The notes under the pieces: generated by a model | Database searches by the model: none | The model's input: only the letters and a program-made list of their open reading frames with translations | What the model was told of the DNA's origin: nothing | Shown: positions 1 to 8,866 of the stretch, piece after piece | Numbering within the stretch: position 1 is the first letter of the stretch | Layout of the letters: each line of letters starts with the position of its first letter | Made by a program: the position numbers and the translations under genes | NCBI RefSeq assembly: GCF_013366375.1 | Contig: NZ_JABWMJ010000013.1 | Span: forward strand, 1 to 64,000 | DNA length: 64,000 bases | Source of the DNA: Rhizobacter koreensis | GTDB taxonomy: Bacteria > Pseudomonadota > Gammaproteobacteria > Burkholderiales > Burkholderiaceae_C | Direction: 5' to 3'

Positions 1-76
1 GCTTGCGCGTCTTCTTGGTCGACAGATTCAAACCCAGGCCCAACTGCTTCATGGCTTCAGCGCGCTTGGCGATCAT
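1..76 (-). pseudogene. IS5-family transposase, N-terminal fragment cut by the window edge
   Basis: Read on the minus strand, the first bases encode MKQLGLGLNLSTKKTRKR (ATG at 52, in-frame ATG at 76). This is the typical amino end of one group of IS5-family transposases. The rest lies outside the window, so I cannot say whether the element is intact. A C-terminal piece of the same kind of transposase occurs near 23.9 kb, so this IS group has visited the region more than once. Confidence 0.6.
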
Positions 77-231
77 GGGCCTCAATCATGCAAGCTGCGG
101 GCCGGTTTTGCAGAGCTTCCCTAGGGGGTACGCGCCCCAACGGATCACAGTTCTATGTGGTTTCATCCGGCCCTGCCCCTGTGTGTTAGTGACGATCAAG
201 CCTCCCCCGTCTAGCGAAGGCCAACGCACGC

Positions 232-262
232 ATTACAGAGTCTGTAGCGGCTCAAGAGTCAA
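232..262 (-). promoter_or_regulatory. MerR-type (PbrR/CadR-like) promoter, site A, no obvious target gene
   Basis: On the minus strand: TTGACT, a 19-bp spacer containing CTACAG, then TGTAAT. The overlong 19-bp spacer and the CTTGACTC start are shared with six other sites in the first 18 kb. It points toward the IS5 fragment at the left edge, with no intact gene just downstream, so its original target was probably displaced. Confidence 0.6.
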
Positions 263-1588
263 GGGGGTGGTGCGAGCTTGCTGCGAACTCGTACCGCAAG
301 ATGGACGCGACGTCCTCCCGCGACCTCATGAGCGCCGCGGTTAGTACGACAGCATCGGCGTGACCGTGACCGGCACGACCGGCTCGCGAGCGTAAAGACG
401 ATGATTGAGCCCCGGCGGCACCATCGAAGCGCCTCTTCGTGCCAGCCAGAGCGAACAGCGGCACCAAGACAAGCACGACGGTGATCATTGCGTAGGGCCG
501 CTCGTCAATGCGCTCGAGCATTCGGCTGCCGATAGCGCGCCCTGCTGCGCACGTGCGGGACGCACCGTGACCGACCCTGATGCAGCTCAGCTCAGTCTCA
601 AGCACAGCGCACCGGCAAGCGAATCGAGACGGCTCTGGACGCGATCGGCATGACCGCGTGCCGGAGACTGCGGCCGAGAAGCAGGAACCTGAACCGGCCC
701 AGCCGTAACCCGGCACCAGCAAGTTGATGACGGGCATCGCAGGCGCGGGGGTGCTGCCGAGGCGATCAACTATATGACGTGCAACGATCGGACCTGGACG
801 GTTAACGCGCTGACACAGGTGTCGATCGCCACGGGTGGCTGGCCCACGTCGAAGAAGGCTGGCTCACGCTGACGAGCGGGATTCCGAACATGGACTCGGC
901 CAGGCGATCGCGGTCACCGAGGGCGAGTCTGATCGGGCAGTGTCCCTAGGCTGCGATGGTCGTGATCCTGTTCGCGCTTGTCGAGGTCATCTATGCATTC
1001 TCGCTTCATCGTGCGCGCAAGGCCGTTCGCGGGCTGCTGGCGGTGGCGGCCGGGACTGCAAGTGTCGACCGAGGCACCGATCACTGGCTAGAACTCCCCG
1101 TGGCGACGTGCACCGTAGACACGATGTTCGCCGACACAATCAACGTAACGGGTCGTTCGTCTACTGCGCGACAGCGCAAGCGAACCACTCGGCGCTCGCC
1201 CGCATCATCAACCCGTAATTTACCATGTGAGCGCGTGCCCGCCGCGGCGCGGGAGTGTGCTTGTCGGGGCGGCGCCTACCTCGGGCAGCAAGGTCCATTG
1301 CTCAGGGCGCCCGCGCTGAACAAGACGGGCACTATGACGTGATTGAGCCGAAGGACTTGGCGAGCCGGTCGGGCTCGGCGATTGCTGCGTCAAGCATCGC
1401 TGTGATCGAGCGCTGTGTTTGCTTGCTTTTCTGCTGCTGCGGCGCCGATGGATTGCGGTGCCGCGTGCAGGTTCCCGAGAAGTCGCCTGCATGCGAGCGC
1501 TTGTGGAGTTCAAGCAACAGACTCCGACTGAGGAAGCGCTCCCGGTCTCTTGTACATCATTCCGTGGTTACGCAAAGGCATAAGCTCC
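263..1588. other. degraded stretch without a recognisable gene
   Basis: About 1.3 kb in which all frames are broken or have unconvincing composition. Short hydrophobic stretches occur (minus strand around 440-560, plus strand around 955-1010), so this may be decayed membrane-protein coding sequence. I recognise no family. Confidence 0.5.
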
Positions 1589-3034
1589 ATGGTCAAAGAG
1601 GAAGTGTTTGACGTGCTCGTTATCGGCGCCGGCTCCGGGGGCTACATCGCCTCAATCCGCGCGGGACAGCTCGGTCTGAAGGTTGGATGTGCCGAAGCAA
1701 ACCCCTACGCCGATCCGACCGGCGAGCCGAGGCCAGGAGGGACGTGTTTGAACGTGGGATGCATTCCCTCAAAGGCGCTGCTCTCCTCGAGCGAAGAGTT
1801 CGAGAAGATCCAGAGGCACGCGGGGGTTCATGGCATCCGGGCTGCCGGGGCAACGATCGACGTGCCTACGATGATCTCCCGCAAGGATGCGATCGTCACG
1901 AAGATGGCGAAGGGGATCGAGTATCTCTTCCGCAAGAATGCCGTTGCTTTCCTGAAGGGGTACGCCACCATCCTGAGCGGAAGCGCGGGCGAGTTTCGCG
2001 TATCAATCTCCAGGGACCAACAGACGCAACAGGTCACGGCGCGCCACTTGGTGATCGCGACGGGCTCGCTGCCTCGGCAGCTGCCCGGCATCACGATCGA
2101 CAACGTTGACGTCTGCGACAACGCCGGCGCACTGAGTTTCCAGTCGGTGCCGCCGCGCTTGACCATCATCGGAGGCGGCGTCGTCGGACTCGAATTGGGT
2201 TCCGTCTGGCGGCGTCTGGGTTCTACCGTCACGGTGATCGAAGCATTGCCGGAGTTGCTGCCCATGTGCGATGTCGAAGTTGCGCAGGAGATGCACAAGC
2301 TGCTCGCGGCGCAGGGCCTCGACTTTCGACTGGGAGCGCGCGTGACCGGTGTCGAGCGAAACCAAGACGGCGCACTGCAGCTGAGGTATGTCGATCCGAG
2401 CGGAGCCCCGCATGTGCTTGGCTGCGACAAACTCGTCGTCGCAGTCGGTCGTGTTCCGATATCCGGCGCGATCGGACTCGAACGTATAGGCGTGAAGACC
2501 ACCGAGCGCGGCTTCGTGGACGTCGATCAGCACTGCAGGACCTCGGTCGAGGGGGTTTACGCGATCGGGGACGTCGTGCGTGGCCCGATGCTCGCGCACA
2601 AGGCCGAGGACGAAGGCGTGATGGTGATGGAGCGCATCGCCGGCCAGGCAGGCCACGTCAACTACGATGCGATCCCCTCGATCATCTATACGAGCCCCGA
2701 GGTGGCTTGGGTCGGCCGCACCGAGCAGGAGCTCAAGGCAGCCGGTACCGCCTACCGGGCGGGCAAGTTTCCCTTCAGCGCCAACGGCCGCGCGCTCGGA
2801 AACGGCGACACGTCCGGATTCGTGAAAGTCCTGGCGGACGCGAAGTCGGACATCGTGCTGGGCGTGCACATCGTAAGCACGTATGCGTCCGAGATGATCG
2901 GCGAGGCGACGATGGCTATCGAGTTCAAGGCCGCGGCAGAGGACATCGGCCGAATCAGCCATGCGCATCCCACCTTGTACGAGGCCCTGCGGGAAGCTGC
3001 GCTCGCCGCGGGTACGGGGGCGCTCAATCTTTGA
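1589..3034 (+). CDS. lpd: dihydrolipoamide dehydrogenase (class I flavin disulfide reductase)
   Basis: Predicted FAD/NAD+-dependent oxidation of dihydrolipoyl groups in the cytosol. Visible features: N-terminal FAD motif GAGSGG (about residues 11-16), redox-active CLNVGCIPSK (about 54-63), NAD-binding GGGVVGLELGS in the middle, the second FAD segment YAIGDVVRGPMLAHKAEDEG, and the C-terminal active-site HAHPTLYE. The length of 481 residues is normal. The ATG at 1589 is chosen over an upstream ATG at 1550 because family members start a few residues before the first beta strand. No E1/E2 dehydrogenase genes are adjacent, so this is a stand-alone copy. MerA is excluded because the C-terminal vicinal cysteines are absent. 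A role in the metal island is inferred from position only. Confidence 0.9.
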   Translation: MVKEEVFDVLVIGAGSGGYIASIRAGQLGLKVGCAEANPYADPTGEPRPGGTCLNVGCIPSKALLSSSEEFEKIQRHAGVHGIRAAGATIDVPTMISRKDAIVTKMAKGIEYLFRKNAVAFLKGYATILSGSAGEFRVSISRDQQTQQVTARHLVIATGSLPRQLPGITIDNVDVCDNAGALSFQSVPPRLTIIGGGVVGLELGSVWRRLGSTVTVIEALPELLPMCDVEVAQEMHKLLAAQGLDFRLGARVTGVERNQDGALQLRYVDPSGAPHVLGCDKLVVAVGRVPISGAIGLERIGVKTTERGFVDVDQHCRTSVEGVYAIGDVVRGPMLAHKAEDEGVMVMERIAGQAGHVNYDAIPSIIYTSPEVAWVGRTEQELKAAGTAYRAGKFPFSANGRALGNGDTSGFVKVLADAKSDIVLGVHIVSTYASEMIGEATMAIEFKAAAEDIGRISHAHPTLYEALREAALAAGTGALNL

Positions 3035-3078
3035 GTCCGGTGAGCCGTGGCATCGGCATCCGCAAACGGGAGCGTCGC

Positions 3079-4143
3079 ATGAGCACTTCGGATCCGTCCC
3101 AAAGCGACTGCCGGTCCCAGCGCAGATGGTTGGCGGTCTTCGCATTTCTGCTCGCGGTTCTGGCTGCTGCAGACTTCTCGCTCCTCGCGGCCCGACAAGC
3201 GGCCTTCGGAGACTTGGACGGCCAACGTTGGGCGAGTGCGTGGAAGTGTCCCGCGGAGGAGCTTCGCCAAGAAGGCATCACGCCACGGCAATGCCAGCTG
3301 ATGGCGGCACGCGCGGAGGCATTGATTGTTTCGTTGCCTGCGCCGCAGCGCGTCATCGTCATGTACGTGGCGCTGATCGCGGCTGTCGTCGCGGTCGCCA
3401 GTGCTCTGATCGCCATGGCGATGCTGCGCGGCCGAAGACGGAGCCAGCCCGCATTGCTGGCGGCATCGGGCATCATGCTGGCTACGGACGTCGTGTTGCT
3501 CGGGCTGCTCACGCCGTACGGATCGATGATCCTCGCCGACGAGTGGGCGCGCCTGGTGGGCTGGGCGATCGCCTATGCCGCGCTTTCGGGAGCGCTGCTG
3601 GGCATGCGAGCGCAGGCAGAGGTGTCGCCGAGCTCGGGGGCGCGGGCGCTTCCGGCCCTTCACTTGGCGATCGCGGTCTCCGTCGTATTCCTCCTGCTCG
3701 AGAGCCGGTGGTTCCTGTCGTTGCCGTGGGGCTACCTGCGCGTGTTTCCAACCCAGTTGCACAAGAACGTCGGTATCACCGTCGGGCTCGCGCTGATCCT
3801 CATGGCGCTCATCAGCTGGCGCAGCCCGCGGTCCGAAGCACTGTCGCCGCGGTGGGTAGGGACGTTGGCGAAGCTCGCGCACGCTGCAATGTACGTCGCG
3901 ATGTTCGGCGCATGCGCCAGTGGGTACCTGTCCTCCGCATTCAGCGGCTGGCCGACTCGGCTGTGGTGGATGGTGGACCTACCCGCGTGGGCCCCCCACA
4001 GCGAAGAGATGAACGAGCTTTTCTCATCGATGCACTCGGTTTGCAGCTGGATCCTATTGAGCCTGATCCTGCTGCATGTGGCCGGTGCGCTCTACCACGT
4101 TGCACGCACTGGAGGGGTGCTGAGGAGAATGCTTCACTGGTAA
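3079..4143 (+). CDS. multi-TM protein with cytochrome b561-like C-terminal half
   Basis: 354 residues with roughly seven hydrophobic segments. The C-terminal half (from about residue 190) resembles the di-haem cytochrome b561/YodB family: LHKNVG, a leucine-rich helix ending in SWR, AHAAMYVAMFGACASGYLSSA, LFSSMHSVCSW, and HVAGALYHVARTGGVLRRML. Family members transfer electrons from quinol through two b haems ligated by such histidines. The N-terminal 170 residues (three TM helices and a Cys-containing loop, KCPAEELRQEGITPRQC) are not typical, so this is longer than ordinary b561 proteins. It lies 44 nt after lpd and is probably co-transcribed. A broken second copy of its C-terminal half lies at 25.9-26.3 kb. 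Confidence 0.6.
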   Translation: MSTSDPSQSDCRSQRRWLAVFAFLLAVLAAADFSLLAARQAAFGDLDGQRWASAWKCPAEELRQEGITPRQCQLMAARAEALIVSLPAPQRVIVMYVALIAAVVAVASALIAMAMLRGRRRSQPALLAASGIMLATDVVLLGLLTPYGSMILADEWARLVGWAIAYAALSGALLGMRAQAEVSPSSGARALPALHLAIAVSVVFLLLESRWFLSLPWGYLRVFPTQLHKNVGITVGLALILMALISWRSPRSEALSPRWVGTLAKLAHAAMYVAMFGACASGYLSSAFSGWPTRLWWMVDLPAWAPHSEEMNELFSSMHSVCSWILLSLILLHVAGALYHVARTGGVLRRMLHW

Positions 4144-4505
4144 CCGGGTCCTAGCCGGCTTTGATTTTCTGGCTCAATCGGCTCGGACCACGAGTGCCGC
4201 ATTGCGACCAAGAATATCGCCACGGTTGGAGCAGCAGCGACAGCCATTCTGAACGGCCATGCCCCCGCGCCGTTCCGTTAGCCGAACAGGCGCGAAAGAT
4301 TGACGCAGGCGACGGGAAGGTTGGCGATCCTTGCTGGGGAATGCCACAGAACGCGACGAAGGGCGGGCGCCTTGCTGCTCACACGCACTCAAAAGCAGCA
4401 GCCCACGCGCGCTCACGAGAGCCGCCTTCGTCGATCCGGCCTGTGCAGCAGGGCTGATCGAACTAACGCGACCTCGCGGCTAGCTTCGCTAGCTTGGCGC
4501 GAAGA
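4144..4505. other. intergenic, no gene seen
   Basis: No frame resembles a known protein. Near 4480 it contains two close copies of GCTAGCTT/GCTAGCTTGG, just outside the left edge of the inverted duplication. Confidence 0.5.
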
Positions 4506-4521
4506 ACCAGTTGACCGCGCC

Positions 4522-6336
4522 TCACTCAAGCCCGCGCAAGCGCCCCAGCAAATCGAGATGATGCTGTAACAAGGGCCCGAGCGGTCCACGACCGAATCCC
4601 TGGCGATAGACGCGCTGCGGGAACATGACGTCAAGGCTGTTGTTGCCTTCAAGCAGCAGCGGCCCCTCCGGCGTCAATGCCACGTCCCAGCCGATTAGCG
4701 TACGGTGATCGAAGAGACGGTGCGCTGCTTCGGCGAGCTGGCGGACCGCCGGCCAGCCCGCAAGAACGCGGCCGGCAACGGCTCTGCCGGTCACCGGATG
4801 GTGCGACCAGCGTTCAGCGCAGCGATCGAGCCGATCGCTCGCCAGGTCCCCAAGCCTACCGGTCGCCAAATCGATCGGCGCGCCCAGCTCGTCGTCAAAG
4901 GGCCATGTCGGCTCGAGTCGACCGAGGATGCGCAGCACGCCGTGAGTTGTGACGGGTTCTCCAGCCTCGTCCAGACACGTGATGACGCGCACCGCGACCA
5001 GCGATGACGAGGCGAGGTCCGCGATGGCAGCATGATTGAAGAGGCGAGGCTGCAGGATCCACGCTTTGCGCCGGCCCCGTTCCTCGAGCCGCCGGATCAA
5101 CTGCTCGAGATCGATCTCGGCGCCCGCCGCATCGCGGAACCGCTGGGGCGCGATGCGCTGATAAACCGTAACGCCCCGCGCGCCGCGCCCGTGGCGAGGC
5201 TTGACACACAGGTCACGGTCGAGCATTTGGTGTGGCGCGCGCCATTCGATGCCACGCGCCCCGCCGCACAGGAGGATCGCCGGCACCGCGATACCCGCCC
5301 GCTTGCAGCAGTCCGCAAACAGCAGCTTGTCGGCCATCTCACTGGCCGCATACGGCTGCGAACGCATGCGGTTTAGCGCGTAAAGCAGCCCGTTCTTGGT
5401 TTCGTGGCGCGTGAGGTAGAAGCCGGCTTCGGCGGGGCCGGTCGCGCGGTACAGCTCCTGGTAGTAGTAGCTCAGCGGGTCAAAGCCGTCACGCAGCCCG
5501 AGAACGAGCAGGTCGCGCAGCTGCACCCAGCCGGATGCGATTTTCGCTCCGTGCAGTCGCCGTCCCACGGTGAGAGCGAGCCAGAGGCTCGTGATCACGA
5601 TCAGGACCGCGCGCACGCCTGGATAGAAGGCAGCCCGCACTGGAGGGTAACTCGCCTTTCTGAAGAGCCGGGCGGCATCGAACAGCCAGCGCGCCCGGGA
5701 GCCGACGGCGAGTCCGAACGAAGCTGCAGTCGGCGCGGGCGGCCCCACCGTCCGCAAGACCAGCGCCATCACGTAGGACTCGATCGCGAGGAGCTCGGTC
5801 CACTCGCTGATCGAAGCGACGGCCTCGCCCCCGGCAACGATGCTCTTGAAGAGCGGTCCGTTCGCAAGGTCGAAGACAATAAAGGCCGCCTGAAAGACTA
5901 GCCCCAGGTGCCACGCAGATCGCGCCCATGGCCGCTCACGCGGATGGCGGACAATGCCGTACAGCAGCCGCGTCGCCGCGAGCCACAGCAGCACGTCCAG
6001 CCAGTCGTTCCGAATCACGCTGGTGTCCACGAGCCAATCCGAGGCTTGGATCGTCGCAAGCAGCGTCATCACGAGGAGCGCGGCGCACCAGCGGCGCCGC
6101 TCGACCCGATCTGCGGCATGTACCCACAGCTGAAACGTCGCCCAAGCGAAGCCCACCGCAACAGCGAAATTCGCGTTGAACTGAACGGGCGAGTCGAATC
6201 GCCACGCCGGCACGAGTGCCTCGAGCTGAGCCAAACCCGTCGCGGCAGCATAGGCGGCCGCCACGATGACGACGCCGAAGGCACTTCGCCTCTGCGTCGC
6301 GGCCAGCGGGCGCGGCGGGTCCTTCATCGATCGCAT
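4522..6336 (-). CDS. integral membrane protein with C-terminal ATP-grasp domain (left copy)
   Basis: 604 residues. The first 200 hold five to six hydrophobic helices (about residues 19-42, 54-73, 84-104, 112-130, 142-160 and 182-197), and a further one lies near 246-265. From about 290 onward the sequence resembles the sugar-transfer-associated/alpha-L-glutamate-ligase-like ATP-grasp family, with a nucleotide-binding strand CVKPRHGRGARGV and the metal-binding carboxylate segment LLLEGNNSLDVMFPQ. ATP-grasp enzymes join a carboxylate to an amine or other nucleophile via an acyl phosphate; the substrate here is unknown. It follows the DUF6328 gene and probably belongs to one transcription unit behind the MerR-type promoter at 7158-7188. 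Its twin at 18602-20416 differs at only a few dozen positions. Confidence 0.75.
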   Translation of the reverse strand: MRSMKDPPRPLAATQRRSAFGVVIVAAAYAAATGLAQLEALVPAWRFDSPVQFNANFAVAVGFAWATFQLWVHAADRVERRRWCAALLVMTLLATIQASDWLVDTSVIRNDWLDVLLWLAATRLLYGIVRHPRERPWARSAWHLGLVFQAAFIVFDLANGPLFKSIVAGGEAVASISEWTELLAIESYVMALVLRTVGPPAPTAASFGLAVGSRARWLFDAARLFRKASYPPVRAAFYPGVRAVLIVITSLWLALTVGRRLHGAKIASGWVQLRDLLVLGLRDGFDPLSYYYQELYRATGPAEAGFYLTRHETKNGLLYALNRMRSQPYAASEMADKLLFADCCKRAGIAVPAILLCGGARGIEWRAPHQMLDRDLCVKPRHGRGARGVTVYQRIAPQRFRDAAGAEIDLEQLIRRLEERGRRKAWILQPRLFNHAAIADLASSSLVAVRVITCLDEAGEPVTTHGVLRILGRLEPTWPFDDELGAPIDLATGRLGDLASDRLDRCAERWSHHPVTGRAVAGRVLAGWPAVRQLAEAAHRLFDHRTLIGWDVALTPEGPLLLEGNNSLDVMFPQRVYRQGFGRGPLGPLLQHHLDLLGRLRGLE

Positions 6337-6558
6337 CTCTTGGGGGAGAACTTCGTAGGAACGTCCTTCGTCGCTCCAGCGCCACGGAGCCCATGCGCAC
6401 CGGCGCGCTTCCGCACATGCGGCCTTCGATCCGAGTTATCCAGCGCGAGCCGAGGCGATGTGGGCGGCCGAGGCACGGCCGGGATCGCAAGCACGCATAA
6501 CCCTTCCTCTCCGAGCATGACACCCCGTGACCAGCTCGACAGCTTCACGGGTGCCTCC

Positions 6559-7092
6559 TCAGTCGCGTCGCGGGTTCGTTGCCCTCGGCGGGACCTCGCG
6601 TCCGGGCGTCTCGGCCCCGTTGCGCGCGGCAGCCCCGCTCCATCGACGCCGAAGCAGCAGCGGAGCAAGCCACCATAGCGCCCCCAACACAGCCATGCAC
6701 GCGGCGGCAATCACCAAGCCCAGCCGCGCTCCGAGCGTTTCGGACAGCACAAGCCAGGATGAAAGGATGAGCGCGCACGCCAAGAACACCGAGCCAATGA
6801 GCATCTGGCGCGAGATAAGGTCCTTGAACCGTTCGCGCTCGGTCAAAGGCCGCATCAAGCGGTGCTGATACGCCGGCGCCGTGAACAATATCAAGCTGAT
6901 CAGACTCGACACAAAGCTGAAGACGAATATCACCTTTTCAAAATCGACAATCTTCGGAAATCCGGCACTGAAGGGAAGAGTCAGGAGAAATCCGGACAGC
7001 AGCTGCGCGCCTGGAAGGACGACCCTTAATTCGGCGAGCACGTCCCCAAGCTCGTTGTCAGGGTCTGCGCGCGAGTTTTCGGGCTGAGTCAT
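6559..7092 (-). CDS. DUF6328 family membrane protein (left copy)
   Basis: 177 residues with an acidic N-terminus (DNELGDVLAELRVVLPGAQ) followed by four hydrophobic helices: LLSGFLLTLPF, VIFVFSFVSSLISLILF, SVFLACALILSSWLVL and LVIAAACMAVLGALWWLAP. The ELRVVLPGAQ-LL-FLLT-PF start and the APAYQHRLM segment after helix two fit the DUF6328 family of four-helix membrane proteins, whose function is unknown. The gene sits just downstream of a PbrR/CadR-type promoter and upstream of the membrane ATP-grasp gene, separated by about 220 nt. The same pair occurs in the right copy. Confidence 0.75.
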   Translation of the reverse strand: MTQPENSRADPDNELGDVLAELRVVLPGAQLLSGFLLTLPFSAGFPKIVDFEKVIFVFSFVSSLISLILFTAPAYQHRLMRPLTERERFKDLISRQMLIGSVFLACALILSSWLVLSETLGARLGLVIAAACMAVLGALWWLAPLLLRRRWSGAAARNGAETPGREVPPRATNPRRD

Positions 7093-7157
7093 GAGGGTCT
7101 CAACGGATGGTATGCGGGCGGGTAGCGCGGGTCATGTCTTCAGTGCTCGCAGTGAAA

Positions 7158-7188
7158 CCCCTAAGGCCACTAGCTTCCACAGAGTCAA
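7158..7188 (-). promoter_or_regulatory. MerR-type (PbrR/CadR-like) promoter, site B, for DUF6328/ATP-grasp left copy
   Basis: Minus strand: TTGACT, 19-bp spacer containing GCTAGTGGCCT, then TAGGGG (or TTAGGG with an 18-bp spacer). It is aligned with site G in the right copy. It reads toward the DUF6328 start at 7092. Confidence 0.7.
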
Positions 7189-7364
7189 GCTCCGCGGAGG
7201 ACCCCCACCCGCCCAAACCCCTTACGTGCCTAGACGAATGGTGTCTTGGGCTGCTCGCTTCGATGAAGCGATTCGGGCCCAACACATGACTGGTTGTGGT
7301 CACCGGCGCTGCCCGCCAGTCGCGGCGTGGGGATCGCAACCTGCTCGGGCCAGCATAACTGCGG

Positions 7365-7985
7365 TCAAGCGTGCGGCCATCGCCGTTCTCGCAGCCTTCT
7401 TGCCATGACCGCCAGCGCTTCGGCGGGACGGCGAGTCACTGCTACCCAAGTTGCGCCGAGCATGAATCCGGCAACCACGTCCACGGGGAAGTGGGCACCC
7501 AAGGCGACGCGTGACCAGCCCACCGCTCCGGCGAGCACAAGCAGGACGCACTTCCAGGGCCATCGAACCAGCGGGAAGACAATCGCGACCACGACCGCTG
7601 TGTAGACAGCGTGCCCGCTCGGAAATGAATTCAGGCGACCCGGCGCGCTCGCGACCCACAGCAGTTCGTGCCCCAGCACGTCGGCGGGGCGCGGAAACGC
7701 GAAAAGGGGCTTCGCCACCGCCGCAGTGAGCATGGCCGCCGCGAATGCCACAAGGAACCGGAACGGAGCGATTGCGGCCGAAGCAGTTCCCACGCGTGCG
7801 CGCCAATAGAACAGAAGCAGCGCAACCACGGGAGCGCCCCAGTAGCTGCCGACCGCGCTCAACACGCTGGCCACTCCAATAACTTCGGCGATGCTCCACG
7901 AATTGATCATGAGCATCAGCTGGGTGTTCAAGCCTCCCCAGTCGTAAAGCAAGTGTCGTAGCACTCCCGCATTCCCGATCAGCAT
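7365..7985 (-). CDS. PAP2-family phosphatase, PbrB-like undecaprenyl-pyrophosphate phosphatase
   Basis: 206 residues with about six membrane helices and the three PAP2 acid-phosphatase motifs: KPLFAFPRP, PSGHA, and SRVALGAHFPVD. Family members remove the terminal phosphate from undecaprenyl pyrophosphate or similar lipids on the periplasmic side. In the pbr operon of Cupriavidus, a PAP2 protein (PbrB) is thought to release inorganic phosphate that precipitates Pb(II) outside the cytoplasm. The neighbouring pbr-type genes support that reading, but lipid-carrier recycling alone is equally possible. It lies about 180 nt downstream of the dsbA-like gene on the same strand and may be transcribed with it from site C. 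Confidence 0.8.
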   Translation of the reverse strand: MLIGNAGVLRHLLYDWGGLNTQLMLMINSWSIAEVIGVASVLSAVGSYWGAPVVALLLFYWRARVGTASAAIAPFRFLVAFAAAMLTAAVAKPLFAFPRPADVLGHELLWVASAPGRLNSFPSGHAVYTAVVVAIVFPLVRWPWKCVLLVLAGAVGWSRVALGAHFPVDVVAGFMLGATWVAVTRRPAEALAVMARRLRERRWPHA

Positions 7986-8167
7986 GAGGTCCCGCTTTGC
8001 ACCATCTCATCATTCATCGCGTTCAAAGACCACGACAAGCTGCCGCCCTGTCGCTCGTACGTGTCCATTCGCAACTGCGCTGAATCGCGCACAAGCAGAG
8101 CCCGTTCACACGGTCTGCAATCGGGGCGCAGCTGCAGGGAAAGTCCCTCGTCTGGCTGTCGTCAACG

Positions 8168-8803
8168 CTATGCGCCCTTCCGCGCTCGTTCAATTAGGTA
8201 CTCGGCTACCTCGAGGGACTTTGGGTTCGAGCCAGCCATTGATCCGGACGTCAGCCAGCGCCCGTTCACGCCGATCGAGGGAGTACCCGAAACTCCATAG
8301 CCGCTCACTAGTGCGGTCGCCTGCTTCACCTTGGTCAGCACTGCGAATGAGTCCAAGGCCTGCAGAAACCGTGCGCGATCGACGCCGGCGACCGCCGCGA
8401 ACGCGCCGATCTGCTCGGGGGTGTCCAATCTTATTCTCTGGGTGTGGATCGCGGCGAACACCTTTGGATGCAGCTCCTCCACCAGACCCATGCCTTCGAT
8501 GGCGAAATAAAGCTTTTGATGAATGACGCCATCATTGCGAAACGCAACCGGGATGCGACGGAAGAGCACGTCCCGGGGAAGCTTCCTCTGCCAGCCGTCG
8601 AGGGCCGGCTCAAATGCGTTGCAGTGCCCGCAGCTGTAGGCGAAGAACTCGAGCACCTCGACTTGCCGGGTATCGCGCGTTGGCTGGCGCGACTGCAGGA
8701 CAGCATAGTGCCGCCCCTCCACCGGCCGATCCTGAGCCGATGAGGGCAGGACGAACCCCGTCACGGGCGCGGAGAGTGCGATTGCAAACAGTCGTCGTTT
8801 CAT
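8168..8803 (-). CDS. dsbA: DsbA-like periplasmic thiol:disulfide oxidoreductase
   Basis: 211 residues. It has an N-terminal signal peptide (MKRRLFAIALSAPVTGFVL to SSA), then a thioredoxin fold with active site FFAYSCGHCNAF, an inserted helical domain, and a cis-proline loop GTPSIGVNGRW. The CGHC active site and cis-Pro context match DsbA, which oxidises cysteine pairs in periplasmic proteins. It starts about 30 nt after a MerR-type promoter (site C), so it is probably induced by metal. This chromosomal-type enzyme is unusual in a lead/cadmium island. CcdA and a DsbD-alpha lipoprotein nearby suggest a local thiol-redox set that protects or rebuilds disulfides attacked by thiophilic metals (inference). 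Confidence 0.9.
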   Translation of the reverse strand: MKRRLFAIALSAPVTGFVLPSSAQDRPVEGRHYAVLQSRQPTRDTRQVEVLEFFAYSCGHCNAFEPALDGWQRKLPRDVLFRRIPVAFRNDGVIHQKLYFAIEGMGLVEELHPKVFAAIHTQRIRLDTPEQIGAFAAVAGVDRARFLQALDSFAVLTKVKQATALVSGYGVSGTPSIGVNGRWLTSGSMAGSNPKSLEVAEYLIERARKGA

Positions 8804-8835
8804 GGAGTTGCCTGGCTGGAATTCGGGACCCGCCG

Positions 8836-8866
8836 ATTAGAGACCCTGACGTCGGTACAGAGTCAA
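8836..8866 (-). promoter_or_regulatory. MerR-type (PbrR/CadR-like) promoter, site C, for dsbA-like gene
   Basis: Minus strand: TTGACT, 19-bp spacer containing GTCAGGGTC, then TCTAAT. The -10 element ends about 33 nt before the dsbA-like ATG at 8803. Confidence 0.75.

Larger units (their letters stand above)
4506..7254 (-). repeat. inverted duplication, left copy
   Basis: The reverse complement of this segment matches 17478-20430 almost throughout. The match covers the ATP-grasp gene, the intergenic spacer, the DUF6328 gene and the MerR-type promoter. Homology fades just after the ATP-grasp stop codon on one side and at a GCAGCCCAAGAC motif upstream of the promoter on the other. The right copy carries roughly 150 extra bases between promoter and DUF6328. 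The two copies face outward and enclose about 10.2 kb of lead/cadmium genes. Confidence 0.85.

Noticed and set aside
252-737. 161-codon minus-strand frame with a hydrophobic stretch
   Set aside because: It runs through MerR-type site A and has only one possible helix; too weak to call a gene.
2266-4143. A 625-codon open frame covering the end of lpd and the b561-like gene
   Set aside because: Its first 270 codons are an Arg-rich shadow of lpd in another frame; only the part from 3079 has membrane-protein character.
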